A stretch of DNA of 64,000 nt from Brienomyrus brachyistius (Eukaryota > Chordata > Actinopteri > Osteoglossiformes > Mormyridae): positions 38,990,776 through 39,054,775 of the forward strand of contig NC_064536.1 of NCBI RefSeq assembly GCF_023856365.1, read 5' to 3'. The notes beneath the pieces are model-generated. The model saw nothing but the letters and a program-made list of their open reading frames with translations, ran no database searches and was not told the DNA's origin. Shown piece after piece: positions 26,375 to 36,600 of the stretch (position 1 is the stretch's first letter; every line of letters starts with the position of its first letter). A program made the position numbers and the translations under genes.

Positions 26375-27060
26375 ATACATTGCTGAAGTCGTAGTCTAAA
26401 GCATCCAACAGGTTGTCATACTCTCCTGTCATCTGGAGCCAGACCCAGTCAGACTCAGAGACTAAGGAAGCTTCTCTTGAAATAAGACTCCTCTGGCTCC
26501 TTTTTGCAAGAGTGATATCTAGCCAGCACTGTCCCTTGAACCCCATCACGACCAAAATAAAAATTCTGGAGAACAACGTTTTCCGTCATCAGGGCAATCG
26601 AGGATGGCATGAGGTGGGAGGCCGCGAATGGAGCTGCGTGGCATGCGCTGGAAGACCATGAGCTGAGCCGAGTGGCTTGAGCAATGAGGCCACGAGCTGA
26701 GCCACATGGTGCATGCTGGGAGGATGAGGGCTCAGCTGCTTGTTATGAGCTAGGAAGTCGCAAGGTTAAAGGCTGCAAGTTGTACCCCATCGAGCCACTT
26801 TTCTGTACTCGTAGTCTAGTAATAAACACCCTGGAGGGTTTTCTCTCACTAGTGCATTCGAGGATGGAGTGGCTTCACACAGCAAGGGAGGGATGGAAAA
26901 GGAGCTTCGTGCAGCTGTGAAGCCAAAAATTGAGCTGCTAGCTGAGGTAGGTAGGAGCTGAGAGTCTGCAAACTGAGCCGCATCTCGCGAATACGATGTC
27001 ACGACTTGAGCTGCATCCTATGAAAAGACTGGGCTTAGAACTAGGCTTAGAAAGGTTAGG
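26375..27060. repeat. Decayed right edge of the satellite array
   Basis: 26,375-26,780 is a recognisable but strongly diverged unit: the same order of landmarks (gctgaagtcgtagtctaaagc, ccagacccagtca, ctcctctggctcc) with many substitutions and indels. From 26,790 a still more degraded partial unit follows, with 'cgtagtctagtaataaacaccctgg' reduced to fragments and 'cattcgaggatgg' still readable. Diverged edge units are expected where unequal exchange no longer homogenises an array. Confidence 0.85.
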
Positions 27061-27540
27061 GTTGGGATAGTTCCTTATCGGGCTTCTAATGAAGTTTTTA
27101 TTTTCTTTTTTTATTAAGCTGCGAACAAGAACATCAAACATTCATTAATATAAGAAGTAGGACAAATGTCAGATAGCATGGGAACATTGGGGGAAAAAAA
27201 AGAAAAAAAAATTACCACTATCAACAATAATAAGACAATTATTTAAATAAAATACAATGCAAACACCTTACATACTTTTATACTTTTATACATTTATATG
27301 TATAAATTAAGTCACATATCAGATAAATTAGCAAATGATTACGGGGCAACACATGACAAATAACCACAACCCTTGTCTTGATGTATGGATATGTGTCTTA
27401 TAAACTCTTTTTTCAGGGAAATACAGAAGGAAAGATAGAACAGAAGAATGACAATCAAAAGATAATAATAAAATCAACTAAATAACAATAATAATACAAT
27501 TACAGAATCATTAGGCGTTGTGATGCAGTGAACATCTGTA
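27061..27540. other. AT-rich spacer, no gene seen
   Basis: AT-rich sequence with short A runs and AATAAT-type simple sequence. No conserved reading frame, splice pattern or repeat family was recognised. Confidence 0.6.
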
Positions 27541-28440
27541 GACTATTGAGGCTGCGTACTGTTTCCCCTTAATGGTGGGCATGCATTGTGTGTTGGTGAA
27601 GATACAAGTAACACATCAGGGGGTAGAGATGGAAGAGAGGAGAGGTGGGAGCAAAAGGAAGATTGATGGGGGGAAGATTGTTGTTTGATCAACGCAGGTT
27701 GGGCCGCCGTGCACCGTGAGCAGAGCAGAGGGAGAGGCATGGCAGCCCCCAGGACAGCACCCCCCATGTAAACCCCGGCCCAGGCAGACCACACCGAACG
27801 TGACCTGCTACCACTGTGTACCCCTAGACAGGGGCTAGAGTAAAGGCATATTAAAATGGCAATTCAAGCTGGAAGATGCTTATTGGGCTTTTTATTAAGA
27901 CAGAGGGGTGATGAAGCTGTGCTGTAGTTCAAACATGTTCCTTTTTTGTGCTTTTACAGACGCTCCCCTCCAAATACTGAGCAGGTTCTGTGCCCATACC
28001 GATTTCTTAAAGAAATGATTCACCACAGAAAGTTTGTCATGTCCTGCTGTTTGCTTTTCAATTTGTCTCACATATTTTTGTTTTTTTATAGGCCAACATA
28101 TTTTATTTATTTATGAACACCTTTGCTACTTGTTGTGTAAAATAATAAACATTTGAAAAATTATTTGATTTTCTTTGTTGCTTTTTCTCATCCAGCTTTA
28201 AGTCCTGTTTGGTTCACCATGACATTTATAAATTGTATTACATATAAAAGTTCACACACTGATAGGGGTATTAGTAATATATGACAGTCAATGTTGTCCA
28301 TAAGACCACATTGTAAAAATGTGTGTCAGTGTATAAAAACACAAATGATTTTCTCACTGTCACTGTTTTGATTACGGGTACAGATATGGTGGTACTGCAA
28401 TATGTCAGTATATCTGCAGACTTTGTCAGTCCATCATGCA
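27541..28440. other. Unclassified segment
   Basis: 27,541-27,845 is purine-rich then GC-rich and holds an 83-codon open frame on the minus strand that matches nothing I recognise and looks compositional. 27,846-28,440 is AT-rich with no recognised gene. Confidence 0.5.
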
Positions 28441-28546
28441 GGTGTAATGATAGAATTAGAACATTTCTGTGTACTGCTACCACATAGTGGACAAATAAAA
28501 GATTGCAATCAATTCTAAAATCAGTCAGTCAGCCCAGATGTCTTTA

Positions 28547-29154
28547 CAGGCAGTCCCCGAGTTAAGGAGGCCGACTTATGGACAGCTCATACTTACGATC
28601 GGACTGCCATGAAGCCTTTTATATTAAAAATTTGGGCTAAATACAATGGTTTGTAATAACAAACAGATGCGCCATTAGTGACACTCCCAGGGGGTTCATT
28701 AGTTTCAAGAGAAAGAGGTTACCACCTTGAAAGTAGGTGGCTACCATTGTTCAGGGAAACTCGACACGCAAACTCCGAGACATGCGACGTAAACCAATTT
28801 CAGAGGGTTGTAGGGGTCCTTCTGAGGAAATTTTGAAATGTAGAACCTTTAATATTCCCTTTTTCAGGCATCTTAGAGGCCTCATTCCACCAAATTTTAC
28901 TGACACAAACTTTCATCATACAGTAGTAGTACTAAGTAGTAGTAGCAGTCTGTTACTGAGGACACCAAATGTATCTCATTATCAGATTATGTTGATTAAT
29001 GATTAATGTGCTGTATTTTTGTTTTTTACTGTATAGCAGTAATAATAATGATAATTATTATCATGTACTGCATTTACTTTTCTGACTTTCCTACAAATTC
29101 ACCTTAAAGACTGACATTGGGAACCGATCTGGTTTGTAACCTGACGACTGCCTG
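28547..29154. mobile_element. Non-autonomous TA-target DNA transposon (pogo/Tigger-like ends)
   Basis: The element begins CAGGCAGTCCCCG and ends with the inverted GACTGCCTG, flanked on both sides by TA (28,545-28,546 and 29,155-29,156). The first nine bases of the inverted repeat are perfect and similarity continues imperfectly. It is about 608 bp with no transposase frame. TA duplication and a CAG-start terminus suit the Tc1/mariner superfamily, with ends resembling pogo/Tigger elements. It interrupts a block that is paralogous to 30.35-30.43 kb and 62.55-62.63 kb. Confidence 0.75.
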
Positions 29155-29346
29155 TACTCTGAATATAACCTCCTACCCGACATTAATCCATATGATGTCC
29201 GTCCATTGAAGGGCTCATACACAGTTAAGGGTTTAACTATGTGCTGTCAAGTTATAGTGAATTTATACATTTTCCTAGGATGTCTGCTGTTAATCATAAT
29301 AAACAGAAAGTGAAAAAATAAGCATCCTGAAGTAAGTGATTCTCAC

Positions 29347-29378
29347 CTGGAGGCCCATCAGAGGATGAAGAGGAGCAT
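29347..29378 (-). pseudogene. Broken leader-peptide exon of an Ig receptor (copy A)
   Basis: Minus strand: ATG followed by CTC CTC TTC ATC CTC and then TGA, ending at the splice donor CCAG|GTGAGA. Compared with the intact copies at 32.8 and 62.8 kb it lacks 8 bases (TTCTTCAC), which shifts the frame and creates the stop. The surrounding 5' sequence (agatctgaggtcagtgag) is shared by all copies. Confidence 0.7.
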
Positions 29379-29439
29379 CAGAGGAGCCTTATGTGTGTCT
29401 CACTGACCTCAGATCTGTGGAGACTGACACTCACTTGCT

Positions 29440-29990
29440 GATTGATCAGTCCAATGAAAAATCCACTTTCTCCTCTCTGATTGGCTGATACGAGTTCTGC
29501 TGTCTTCTGTGTCACCTACTGACAGACCACAGCCCACCTGACCAACGTCGTCCTTTACAGCAGTGACTGGCTGGGGCATCTGTGGCTCTTTAAGGGCAGC
29601 CCTGCATGTGCTGAGGAGGCCAGCAGCACTGCCATGGGGTGTGTGTCACTGGGGGAGGGAGGGTGTCTGGGGGCAGGGGAGGAGGAAGAGCAGGAGGAAG
29701 AGCAGTGCCCAGGGCTCTACATCAACAAGAAACTGTCAGCGAGAGAGACAAAGTATAGCACCACTGACAAAACAGTGATTGATAATTAAGTGAGCTGTCC
29801 TCACCTTCTGCTTCTACTTCCTGGGGGGGGGGGTACTTCCACCTCTGTTGTGACTGTGCTCCCCCCATTACTCAGATCACTTAGCACTGTCTAGCTGGAA
29901 CACCCTTCAGCTTCCAGGGAGCCTATTAGCTGGGGGGCGGGACCTGGTCTGGACTGACTCCCTCCCCCAAGAAGGTGGGGGTCAGTGCAG
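29440..29990. other. Intergenic segment with G-rich patches
   Basis: Contains G-runs around 29,640-29,700 and 29,822-29,832 and a 71-codon frame that matches nothing recognisable. No gene is supported. Confidence 0.5.
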
Positions 29991-29991
29991 C

Positions 29992-30146
29992 AGTGGATAG
30001 TTCAGGTCTAGAAAGTAAAAATCCAGACCAAGATTTAGTTTCAACCAAACAGCTGAGTACTCTGTGTCTGTGGCACTTTACACAACTAGTTGTTTGAAAC
30101 AACATCTAAAACTGGATTTTTACTCTCTGGACCTAAACTATCCACT
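29992..30146. mobile_element. Hairpin MITE, copy 1
   Basis: About 155-bp element with long inverted ends: AGTGGATAGTTCAGG at the left pairs with CTAAACTATCCACT at the right, and the pairing extends through 'agtaaaaatccag' / 'ctggatttttact'. There is no coding capacity. Related copies lie at 53,304-53,457 and 62,191-62,345, each inside a duplicated block, so the three copies need not be independent insertions. Confidence 0.75.
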
Positions 30147-30815
30147 TCTGGATCAGTGTCATTCTTAAAGTCGTGTTTCAACTTCTGGCAAAGTTCTCTC
30201 AGGAGCCCATCTCTGTTGTATGTACAGTCGGCATGTAATACATTCCTACCCAGATCCCTGACAAACAGTTGGAGGCAGAATTACTTGTTATCAGAGTATG
30301 TGAATTTATACACACACCAGCAGCCGTGACAGAGTAAGACATTTCCTGTATACTGCTGCCACATACTGGACACAAAGAAGACTGCAGTCAATTCTAAAAT
30401 CAAAGTTAGTCAACATGCTACCACCACAGACTATTACAGTTTTTCTGAATTGCTAAAACGCATTTCCTAAAATCTCCTCTCCTTTTCTCAAAACACTAAG
30501 CACAAACCCTAAAGTTCAAGCTATGCTCATAAAACCTTTTACTTGTCTTGCAAAATCAAACAGTTGAACCGAGACAACTCAAAAGAACCAACTTTACTCA
30601 AAATCAAGCGCAACTGTCAGAAAACACACAAAACACTACTCAGAAATTGACACACTACATAAACAAATGTAAATCACTCTGGGATAAAAGGAAAATAATC
30701 TTTATTTAGGACATTCCTGTACCTATGAAAGCTTATTTACATCCAAACAAAGAAACCTGCAGCAAAACAAAATGCACTCTGTACTTTTACATATTTTTAC
30801 ATCAAAATCAATCAG

Positions 30816-31487
30816 TCATTCAGCCGCATCATCATGCCTTTGCATCCAGTCAGGCCACAGGACTTCATCTACATCACATGCAATGTTCTCCCTTGCAAAA
30901 CAACGTGGAAAGAATCCTTTGGCTTCCCGAATCCAGCCTTGGCAAGATTCCATTCTTACAACATCACACGCTGCATCCATTGCTTGGATGAGATTTTTCT
31001 GTATGTAGGGATTTCGGTAATATACTTTCCACCGCCATGCTGAGAAAAATTCCTCAGTAGGGTTTAAAAAGGGAGTGTATGGAGGAAGGCAAACATTCAT
31101 AAAATGCTGGTTATTGTTAAACCAATCACGTATTCTTGGACCACGGTGAAAGCTCACATTGTCCTAAATGATAACATAAATGCGATGCTCTGCCTGCTCG
31201 TCACCTCTCCGCTCATGTCTGAGCAAAGCATCCCATAGACCATCCAGGAATGTTAGAAGAAGGTCAGTGTCGTATGGCCCAACAACAACATGGCAGTGGA
31301 CAACCCCATAGCTGCTGATGGCAGCGCATATGGTCACATTTCCACCACACTTGCCAGGCACTTCTACAATGGCATGTTGACCAGTTATGCTGCGACCTCT
31401 CTTTCTCCTTTTTGCCAGATTGAATCCAGCTTCATCCATGAAGATGTATTCGTGAGGCCTCTCCATTGAGTCAAGTTCAAAAAGTCT
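30816..31487 (-). pseudogene. Transposase exon 3 (DDE catalytic domain, one internal stop)
   Basis: Begins after TGTATAG with RLFELDSMERPHEYIF. The catalytic core is readable: first Asp in FMDEAGFNL, second Asp in IYVII*DNVSFHRG, Glu in PFLNPTEEFFSAW. By hand there are 35 residues between the second Asp and the first Glu. A TAG at 31,164-31,166 lies immediately before the second Asp, where related transposases usually have Trp (TGG), so a single transition would explain it. The C-terminus FFPRCFARENIACDVDEVLWPDW runs to a normal stop. The domain cuts and joins DNA at TA sites in active relatives; this copy is inactive as read. Confidence 0.8.
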
Positions 31488-31589
31488 CTATACACAATGA
31501 AAATAGATTACCCTCCGTTCTGTGAATGACATATATAGTACAGTATACTGTACATGCTAGTGCAGAGTGTACTGTAACAGTTTAGTTAC

Positions 31590-31875
31590 TTGCACATATT
31601 GATTTCGTTGCTCTTTCACTATTTCAGTTTCGCTCAAACGGCACCCTATAGGCTTGTTTCATCCTGATCTGGTTGCGTTGCAGGACACGGTCATTTGTTG
31701 AAAGACTCACATGATTTATTCTATCGAAATGCACATTGTCTTCAATAATCTGCTGTTGTATTTCACACAGTTGTATTGCATTGTTTTGATGGACCATCTC
31801 AACAATTACTATCTCTTGTTCTTCTGAGAACTTACGTGCTCTTCCACCCCTACTGTATGTGGCCATCTGTCAATT
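31590..31875 (-). pseudogene. Transposase exon 2 (frame-damaged)
   Basis: Second exon, from the TTTTTTGCAG acceptor to a donor CAA|GTAACT. It encodes the linker and second DNA-binding part (RKFSEEQEIVIVEMV, then VLQRNQIRMKQAYRVPFERN). Two frame problems are visible. The frame entering from exon 1 is off by one before RGGRARKF. The 3' end (EIVKEQRNQYVQ) is also in a different frame from the preceding VPFERN, which runs into TGA. These look like small indels in a formerly intact exon. Confidence 0.65.
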
Positions 31876-32057
31876 CTGCAAAAAAGATAATATTGTTAGC
31901 AGTATACATGCTGTACTGTAAATGTTCTCTACTGTACAAAAACAGATATAGTGCCGCAAGGAAATTATTTTTCCCTGTCCCCTTTATAGAGATTGGTGGA
32001 GCCATTGACTGACACTGAAGTCACGCCGTAACTTTCAGAGACAAAAATACATTTTAC

Positions 32058-32296
32058 CGGTTTTCTTCCCTGAAGGTCCTGACCATGGAGGCCACTGTGA
32101 ACTGGCATAGATTTAGTTGCACATGTTGTCCTGCTTCCCTCATAGTCATGCCATGAACCACAACGTGATCTGTGACCCTTGCTCTGATTTCATTTGAAAT
32201 TACACCTCTTCTTCTTGGTCTTCCTCCTCGTCCACCACCTCTGACTCGCACTCCTCTTCCTCTTCTGTTGTAATGCTCCATGTTGAATTCAGTCAC
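32058..32296 (-). CDS. Transposase exon 1 (basic N-terminus and helix-turn-helix)
   Basis: Encodes the N-terminus of the transposase: an Arg/Gly-rich stretch (residues ~10-30, with GGRGGRPRRRG) followed by a helix-turn-helix-like segment (about residues 35-75, with NEIRARVTDHVV and MTMREAG). The exon ends at a donor, AACCG|GTAAAA. The intron (31,876-32,057) closes at TTTTTTGCAG|AATTGAC. I used the upstream ATG at 32,294-32,296; a second in-frame ATG lies five codons on (MEHY). The N-terminal basic region and HTH are expected to bind the element's ends. Confidence 0.7.
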
Positions 32297-32797
32297 ACCG
32301 CTTTCATTTGACTTGGCTTATATCCTGTTTATTGAATGGGTTCCACACATCACAGACTGCACACATGCGTGCTCAGTTTTCAGTGGTAGTGTGTTAATGA
32401 TGAAAACAGGGTGTTATTTCTGTGTAACTTTTAGAGTCTGTGTGTGCCATTCTGGGTCCAAGTGCACCACACTGCTAAATGTGTTTTGTGAATGAGAATG
32501 TGTTTAGAGTTTTGCTAATTGGGAGATTCAGATTTGCTAATTGTGTCTAAGCAGACGAACAGTGTTTATCATTTTGCCAACTGTGGAATTGATTTGATGA
32601 AGGAGTTTTGGTAGTTGACAGTTTAGTTTTTAAACTGAGGTTTAGTGTTTTAGCAATACAGAAATACTAACAGGAAGTGATAAAACTTCATGGAAAAATA
32701 TGAATATAAACATACAGATGTAGTAAGTATATTGTGCAAAATGTATCTTCATCTTAACTACGCTGAATGGTGGAGTCCCAGAGTAAGTGATCCTCAC

Positions 32798-32837
32798 CTG
32801 GAGGCCCATCAGTGAAGAAGAGGATGAAGAGGAGCAT
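32798..32837 (-). CDS. Leader-peptide exon of an Ig-family receptor (intact, copy B)
   Basis: Minus-strand coding part of 40 nt: MLLFILFFTDGPP plus the first base of a Gly codon, ending at donor CCAG|GTGAGG. It has the hydrophobic character of a secretion signal, and its phase-1 end matches the phase-1 start of Ig V exons, such as the one at 38,213 (GG CTG TCA). No Ig exon follows at lower coordinates for several kb; the sequence toward 30.4 kb is occupied by the DNA transposon. It is therefore probably an orphan exon of the receptor cluster. Confidence 0.6.
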
Positions 32838-32949
32838 CAGAGGAGCCTTATGTGTGTATCGCTGACCTCAGATCTGTGGAGACTGACACTCACTTCCTGA
32901 CTCTCCTTAAACTCACTGCCTCCCTTTTATGAGTTTAAATGTTTTTAAA

Positions 32950-33135
32950 TCATCCATCTATCTTTCCCCCTCTTGCCCAGGCTGGGGTCACAGTCAGCCT
33001 GGGGCACATCCCAGGAAGCACGGGGCCCAAACCAGGGACACAAACAGCACACTGACAGCCAGGGGCAGGATTCAAACCCAAACCCCTGAAAGTATGAGGC
33101 ATCCGTGTTACACACAGCCACCACTGCAGCATGCA
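32950..33135 (-). mobile_element. tRNA-derived SINE fragment, minus strand
   Basis: Reading the minus strand there is a tRNA-like head (ggctgtgtgtaacac) and a Pol III B-box-like GGGTTTGAATCC (33,068-33,079), followed by a body resembling the 'gcacggggcc...tcccagg' part of fish tRNA-derived SINEs. The ends are not clean. Confidence 0.5.
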
Positions 33136-33231
33136 GGAGCAATGAAAAGCATTTTTATTAACATGGTGTATGACGAGTCACACTGTCTGTGTTCTGCATT
33201 TTCAGTAATATTCCATCTATCAATAATCTTC

Positions 33232-33690
33232 CTACTCTCACCTATGGTCTTGAGCTCTGGGTAGTGACTGAAAGAATGAGACTGTGGATACAAACGACCG
33301 GAATGAGCTTCCTCCACAGCAGGCCTGGGCTCAGCCTTAGAGACAGGGTGAGGAGCTCAGACATTCGGGAGGAGCACTGAGTAAAGCCGCTGCTCCTCCG
33401 CATTGAACTGAGCCAACTGAGGGGTTCGGGCATCTAGCTGGGATGCCTCCTGGACGCCCCCAGGGGAGGTGTTTCCGGTATGTCCAACCAGGAGGAGGCC
33501 CTGGGGCGTTTCTCTCGGCTGGCCTGGGAACGCCTTGGTATCCCCCGGTGGAGCCGGAAGAGGTGGCTGGTGAGAGGGAGGTCTGGGCATCCCTGCTTAG
33601 ACTGCTGCCCCTGTGACCCGACCCCAGATAAGCGGCAGAAAATGGATGGATGGATGGATGGAAGGAAGGAAGGACGGACAGACAAGAGAA
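33232..33690 (+). mobile_element. RTE/Rex3-type LINE 3' end
   Basis: Plus-strand text matches the 3' region of fish RTE (Rex3) elements: 'cacctatggtcttgagctctgggtag', 'gaatgagcttcctcc', 'ggaggagcac', 'ctgctcctccgcattgaa', 'gtccaaccaggaggaggccc', 'tggcctgggaacgcc', ending 'cccgaccccagataagcgg' and a TGGA repeat. The encoded C-terminus is out of frame in places and the 5' part is missing, so this is a truncated dead copy. Confidence 0.85.
33642..33676. repeat. TGGA/GGAA simple repeat (LINE tail)
   Basis: TGGA repeated about five times, passing into GGAA repeats at the 3' end of the LINE fragment. Confidence 0.9.
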
Positions 33691-34480
33691 AGAGACACTG
33701 GCCAATACTTTCTCAAAATACTGTATATTATGATAATAGACATTTTATATTATACAAATAAACTAATACTGCTAATGATATTTTCTCTATTAATATAAAA
33801 GTGACATTTCGCAGACCGCCAGAATAAAACCTCACATTTACATTTACCTCTTATTACATTTAAGTTTTTCTCCAAAGCGACGTACAAGTGCAGCAAATGG
33901 CGTCTTGATCACGGTAAAAATGCACAACAGCCACAAATGTCTGTTTCTCACTGGCTGATGTGACAGTGCTGCATGCCATTTAAATACAGCTCACATCACT
34001 GTAAGATTCTCCTCTCTGGTGATGATCCCTCCCCATCACTGGAGTATCTGCGTGTCCCTCTCATCCTGGGCAGCAGCTCCCCAGATATAGAGAAGTGCCT
34101 CTGTTGCTGCCCCCTATTGGACAAGGAACAGACAAGCATTAACATCAATTTGGTTTCTGAGGCACTAACACCTTCCTTAGCATTTCAGGGAATGTAGAGA
34201 ATCAATGTTAGTGCTACAGGAACAGGAAATGAACCAGATTGATACATTAATCTGTGAAACCTCTTTAGTTTCATCCGATTAAAATCTGATGCCAAGTGAA
34301 CCGCAGGTATGATGCTGGAATCATGACCATATACAGTGTCAAAGGAAACTCATAGCTAGGTGAACAGTAGGCAGGGTGTGTATTTTGGCAGCTTGGATGC
34401 CATGGGACCACCTGATTGTGTAATTAGTACCACAGTAATTCTTCCTTTCTGTTGCGGTGATGCTGGCACTTTAATATCAG
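33691..34480. other. Spacer with a short fish SINE/LINE-like piece
   Basis: No gene seen. 33,835-33,895 contains 'ttacatttaagtttttctcc' and 'aaagcgacgtacaa', resembling a short conserved motif common in fish dispersed repeats. The rest is unrecognised. Confidence 0.45.
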
Positions 34481-34483
34481 CGA

Positions 34484-34735
34484 AGTGGCAGAGTGTGTGA
34501 GGGGCTGGAGCTCCCATATGACATCAGGGTTAGGAAGTGGCTGTAGAGCAGAGTGTGTGAGTGGCCGGAGCTCCCATATGACATCAGGGTTAGGAAGTGG
34601 CTGTAGAGCAGAGTGTGTGAGGGGCCGGAGCTCCCATATGACATCAGGGTTAGGAAGTGGCTGTAGAGCAGAGTGTGTGAGGGGCCGGAGCTCCCATATG
34701 ACATCAGGGTTAGGAAGTGGCTGTAAAGCAGAGCT
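34484..34735. repeat. 60-bp minisatellite, about 4.2 copies
   Basis: Exact 60-bp period: each copy contains 'agcagagtgtgtgagggg', 'ccggagctcccatatgaca' and 'gttaggaagtggctgtaga'. Copies differ at only a few bases (ggctgg/ggccgg, gggg/gtgg, tagag/taaag). The period is a multiple of three, so both strands show repetitive open frames that need not be genes. Confidence 0.95.
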
Positions 34736-34739
34736 GAGT

Positions 34740-35630
34740 GTATATAGCGAAAATATACGAATAGATGGTTATAAAATACCGAAACGGTCAGCAATATCAA
34801 GACAAAAGTATAATCATCAGCAGACTAAGGGGGATGAGTGATGATTTTGTTATTCTTCGACTCCCGGAGACTGGGAAAACGTGCTAGGTGTGTGATATCC
34901 CCTCCTCGGCACCACTGACCAGCGGGGCAGTGGAAGTGGCAGTAACTACGCTGGTGGATGTCTATGGATGCTGACTTACATGGGTTGTCATGGGCTGGCG
35001 GTGGGGTCGCTTTGGCTTTGCATGACTGCTTCACGCTTGCTGGGTTGTCTGTTGGGGGGTGATGCTTGGCGGTTCCTTCTTGCTTTAATTGACGTGCCAG
35101 CTAATTTGGTGGCATGCCGGTTGATGTATGCGGTGGCTGTGGGCTGGCGTCCCCTGGCTGGTGGCTTAGTGGGTGTGGGGTGCTCAGGGGGGGCTGCAGT
35201 TACTGTTGGTTCTTGCTGGGCGGCGCGGGTCTGTGATGCGTCTTGTATTGGTTTGTGCATCTGATCGTCAGGGGTCATGGATTGCTTGGGTGTTGCTTAG
35301 ATGTATGGATTTTGTCCTTCTTATAAAGTGTCACTTTATTTAGTTGTGGTGTTTTTCCTTTATTTTGGAACCAGCCACTACTGTTGTCTATAGATGTCCA
35401 ATAGACTGAATTGCCATTAGGAGGTCGAACTAAAGTGTGTTTTATGTTTCTCATAATCGTTAAGTACGGCAGTTATGTTATAAAAAGTAATGCTTTTCTT
35501 TAAACAGTGCAGTCGAGATTTTCTTCCATGGCCGGTGGCATCATTTATGACCAGTGAACATATGACCCACATGCAGCATGGCACAGACTAAATGTATCAC
35601 AGCTCATGTTACAGCAGATTCTCCAAACTC
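34740..35630. other. Unclassified segment, GT-rich 34,960-35,290
   Basis: The GC/GT-rich stretch has open frames of 96-98 codons on both strands, but no domain, start context or splice pattern was recognised. It may be a dispersed repeat. 35,300-35,630 is AT-rich with nothing recognised. Confidence 0.4.
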
Positions 35631-35632
35631 AC

Positions 35633-35709
35633 CTCTCTGTGCTTCAGGGTGACTGAGCTGTAGATCACGTCGCTGGCTGGGTTCACAGCAGGACAGTGTG
35701 AAGAACATC
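35633..35709 (-). CDS. ITIM-like cytoplasmic tail exon 2 of an Ig receptor
   Basis: Minus strand, between acceptor TCCTCAG|GATGTT and a strong donor AGAG|GTGAGT. One frame reads VNPASDVIYSSVTLKHRE, with VIYSSV fitting the ITIM pattern (V/I/L)xYxx(V/L) of inhibitory leukocyte receptors, where the phosphorylated Tyr recruits SH2 phosphatases. If the preceding exon (36,007-36,066) ends in phase 0, this acceptor gives a frame with an early TGA, so either another acceptor is used or the exons are not directly joined. It lies downstream of the Ig exons at 38 kb on the same strand. Confidence 0.55.
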
Positions 35710-36006
35710 CTGAGGACACCTGCTGAGAGTAATTAGCTGCTTACAGTGGAGGTACAAGACTAACCTTTGTACAGAAACTACAAATCCATAAACTCCCAAA
35801 CCTCCCATGTGAATCACTATGAAATATCAGGGGTATCATGGTACTTCTTGGTTCATTACAGCTAATTCTGATACACATGGATCTGAGAGATCAGCTGAGG
35901 TGTAGATGTACCTGCCCAGTCAGTACATTATTGATATACTTGTCACTCTCATTGGTACGGGCATAGGAGCAGTATCACAAAACTGATTTACATGAAACCA
36001 TCTTAC

Positions 36007-36066
36007 CTCTGGATCTGGCAGGACAATGGAGCTGTAGGTGACATCAGCACCAGGCTCCACAGAGGT
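36007..36066 (-). CDS. ITIM-like cytoplasmic tail exon 1 of an Ig receptor
   Basis: A 60-nt exon with clear splice sites: TCTCTCAG|ACCTCT and CCAGAG|GTAAGA. It encodes TSVEPGADVTYSSIVLPDPE, where VTYSSI matches an ITIM-type tyrosine motif. Short tail exons each carrying one Tyr motif are typical of fish CD300/pIgR-like receptors. I see no convincing transmembrane exon between here and the Ig exons at 38 kb. The upstream Ig exons are broken, so the tail probably belongs to a dead gene unless it is used by exons outside the window. Confidence 0.6.
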
Positions 36067-36219
36067 CTGAGAGAGGAACATTATGACCATGTATCTCTAC
36101 AGAACCACCTGTCCATTCTTTAACTGACAACAATGAAACATCATTATTGATAAATTTGGAGATAATCCAATGTACAAGTAAATGACTTTACCATTAAAGT
36201 TATTGTCCAAAATTAAGAC

Positions 36220-36600
36220 TTTTTATTTCCATTTAGAAACCATTTTTACCATAATGCAGTAACTCACTTTTGAACTGATAATGAATAATAAAGGAACTAT
36301 CAGCACCTGGTAATGAATGACAAGAGGAGTACTGACACCCGGTACTGAATGACAAGAGGAGTAGCGGCACCCGGTACTGAATAACAAGGGGAGAACCGGC
36401 ACAGTCCTTGGAGCTGTTTGATGTGCTACACTAACAGCAAGACTATTCCATACTCCAACTACACGCTGTGTAAAGAAGTGCTTCCTCAAATTCATTTTTA
36501 AATGTTCTCCCACTAATTTCCATCTATGGCCACGAGTTCTAGTATTTAAACTAATATTGAAACAGCATCCAGACCTGATAGAATCTTAAGATTCAAGCAC
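36220..36600 (-). mobile_element. LINE-like 3' remnant with a 32-bp repeat
   Basis: The minus strand encodes MNLRKHFFTQRVVGVWNSL, matching the FFxQRVVxxWNSL signature found at the C-terminus of CR1/L2-type LINE ORF2 proteins. The following 36,303-36,402 holds three copies of a 32-bp repeat (ggtactgaatgacaagagga, then gtagcggcaccc). Short and dead. Confidence 0.55.

Larger units (their letters stand above)
30437..32667 (-). mobile_element. DDE DNA transposon with three-exon transposase gene
   Basis: A 2,231-bp element flanked by TA (30,435-30,436 and 32,668-32,669). The left end CAGTTTTTCTGAATTGC continues TAAAAC; the right end, read inverted, is GTATTTCTGTATTGC then TAAAAC, giving an imperfect inverted repeat of about 21-23 bp. 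The paralogous sequence at 62.63 kb lacks the insertion and has a single TA there (cagactataatcggg), confirming an insertion. It encodes a Tc1/mariner (IS630-like) transposase on the minus strand, described in separate entries. Confidence 0.9.

Noticed and set aside
27055..27068. Telomere-like 'ggttagggttggg'
   Set aside because: Only about two TTAGGG-like steps; not a telomeric array.
34485..34841. 118-codon frame over the minisatellite
   Set aside because: Explained by the 60-bp period; the opposite strand is equally open.
35148..35264. Coding gene in the GT-rich segment at 35 kb
   Set aside because: Open frames exist on both strands and no start context, splice site or domain was seen.
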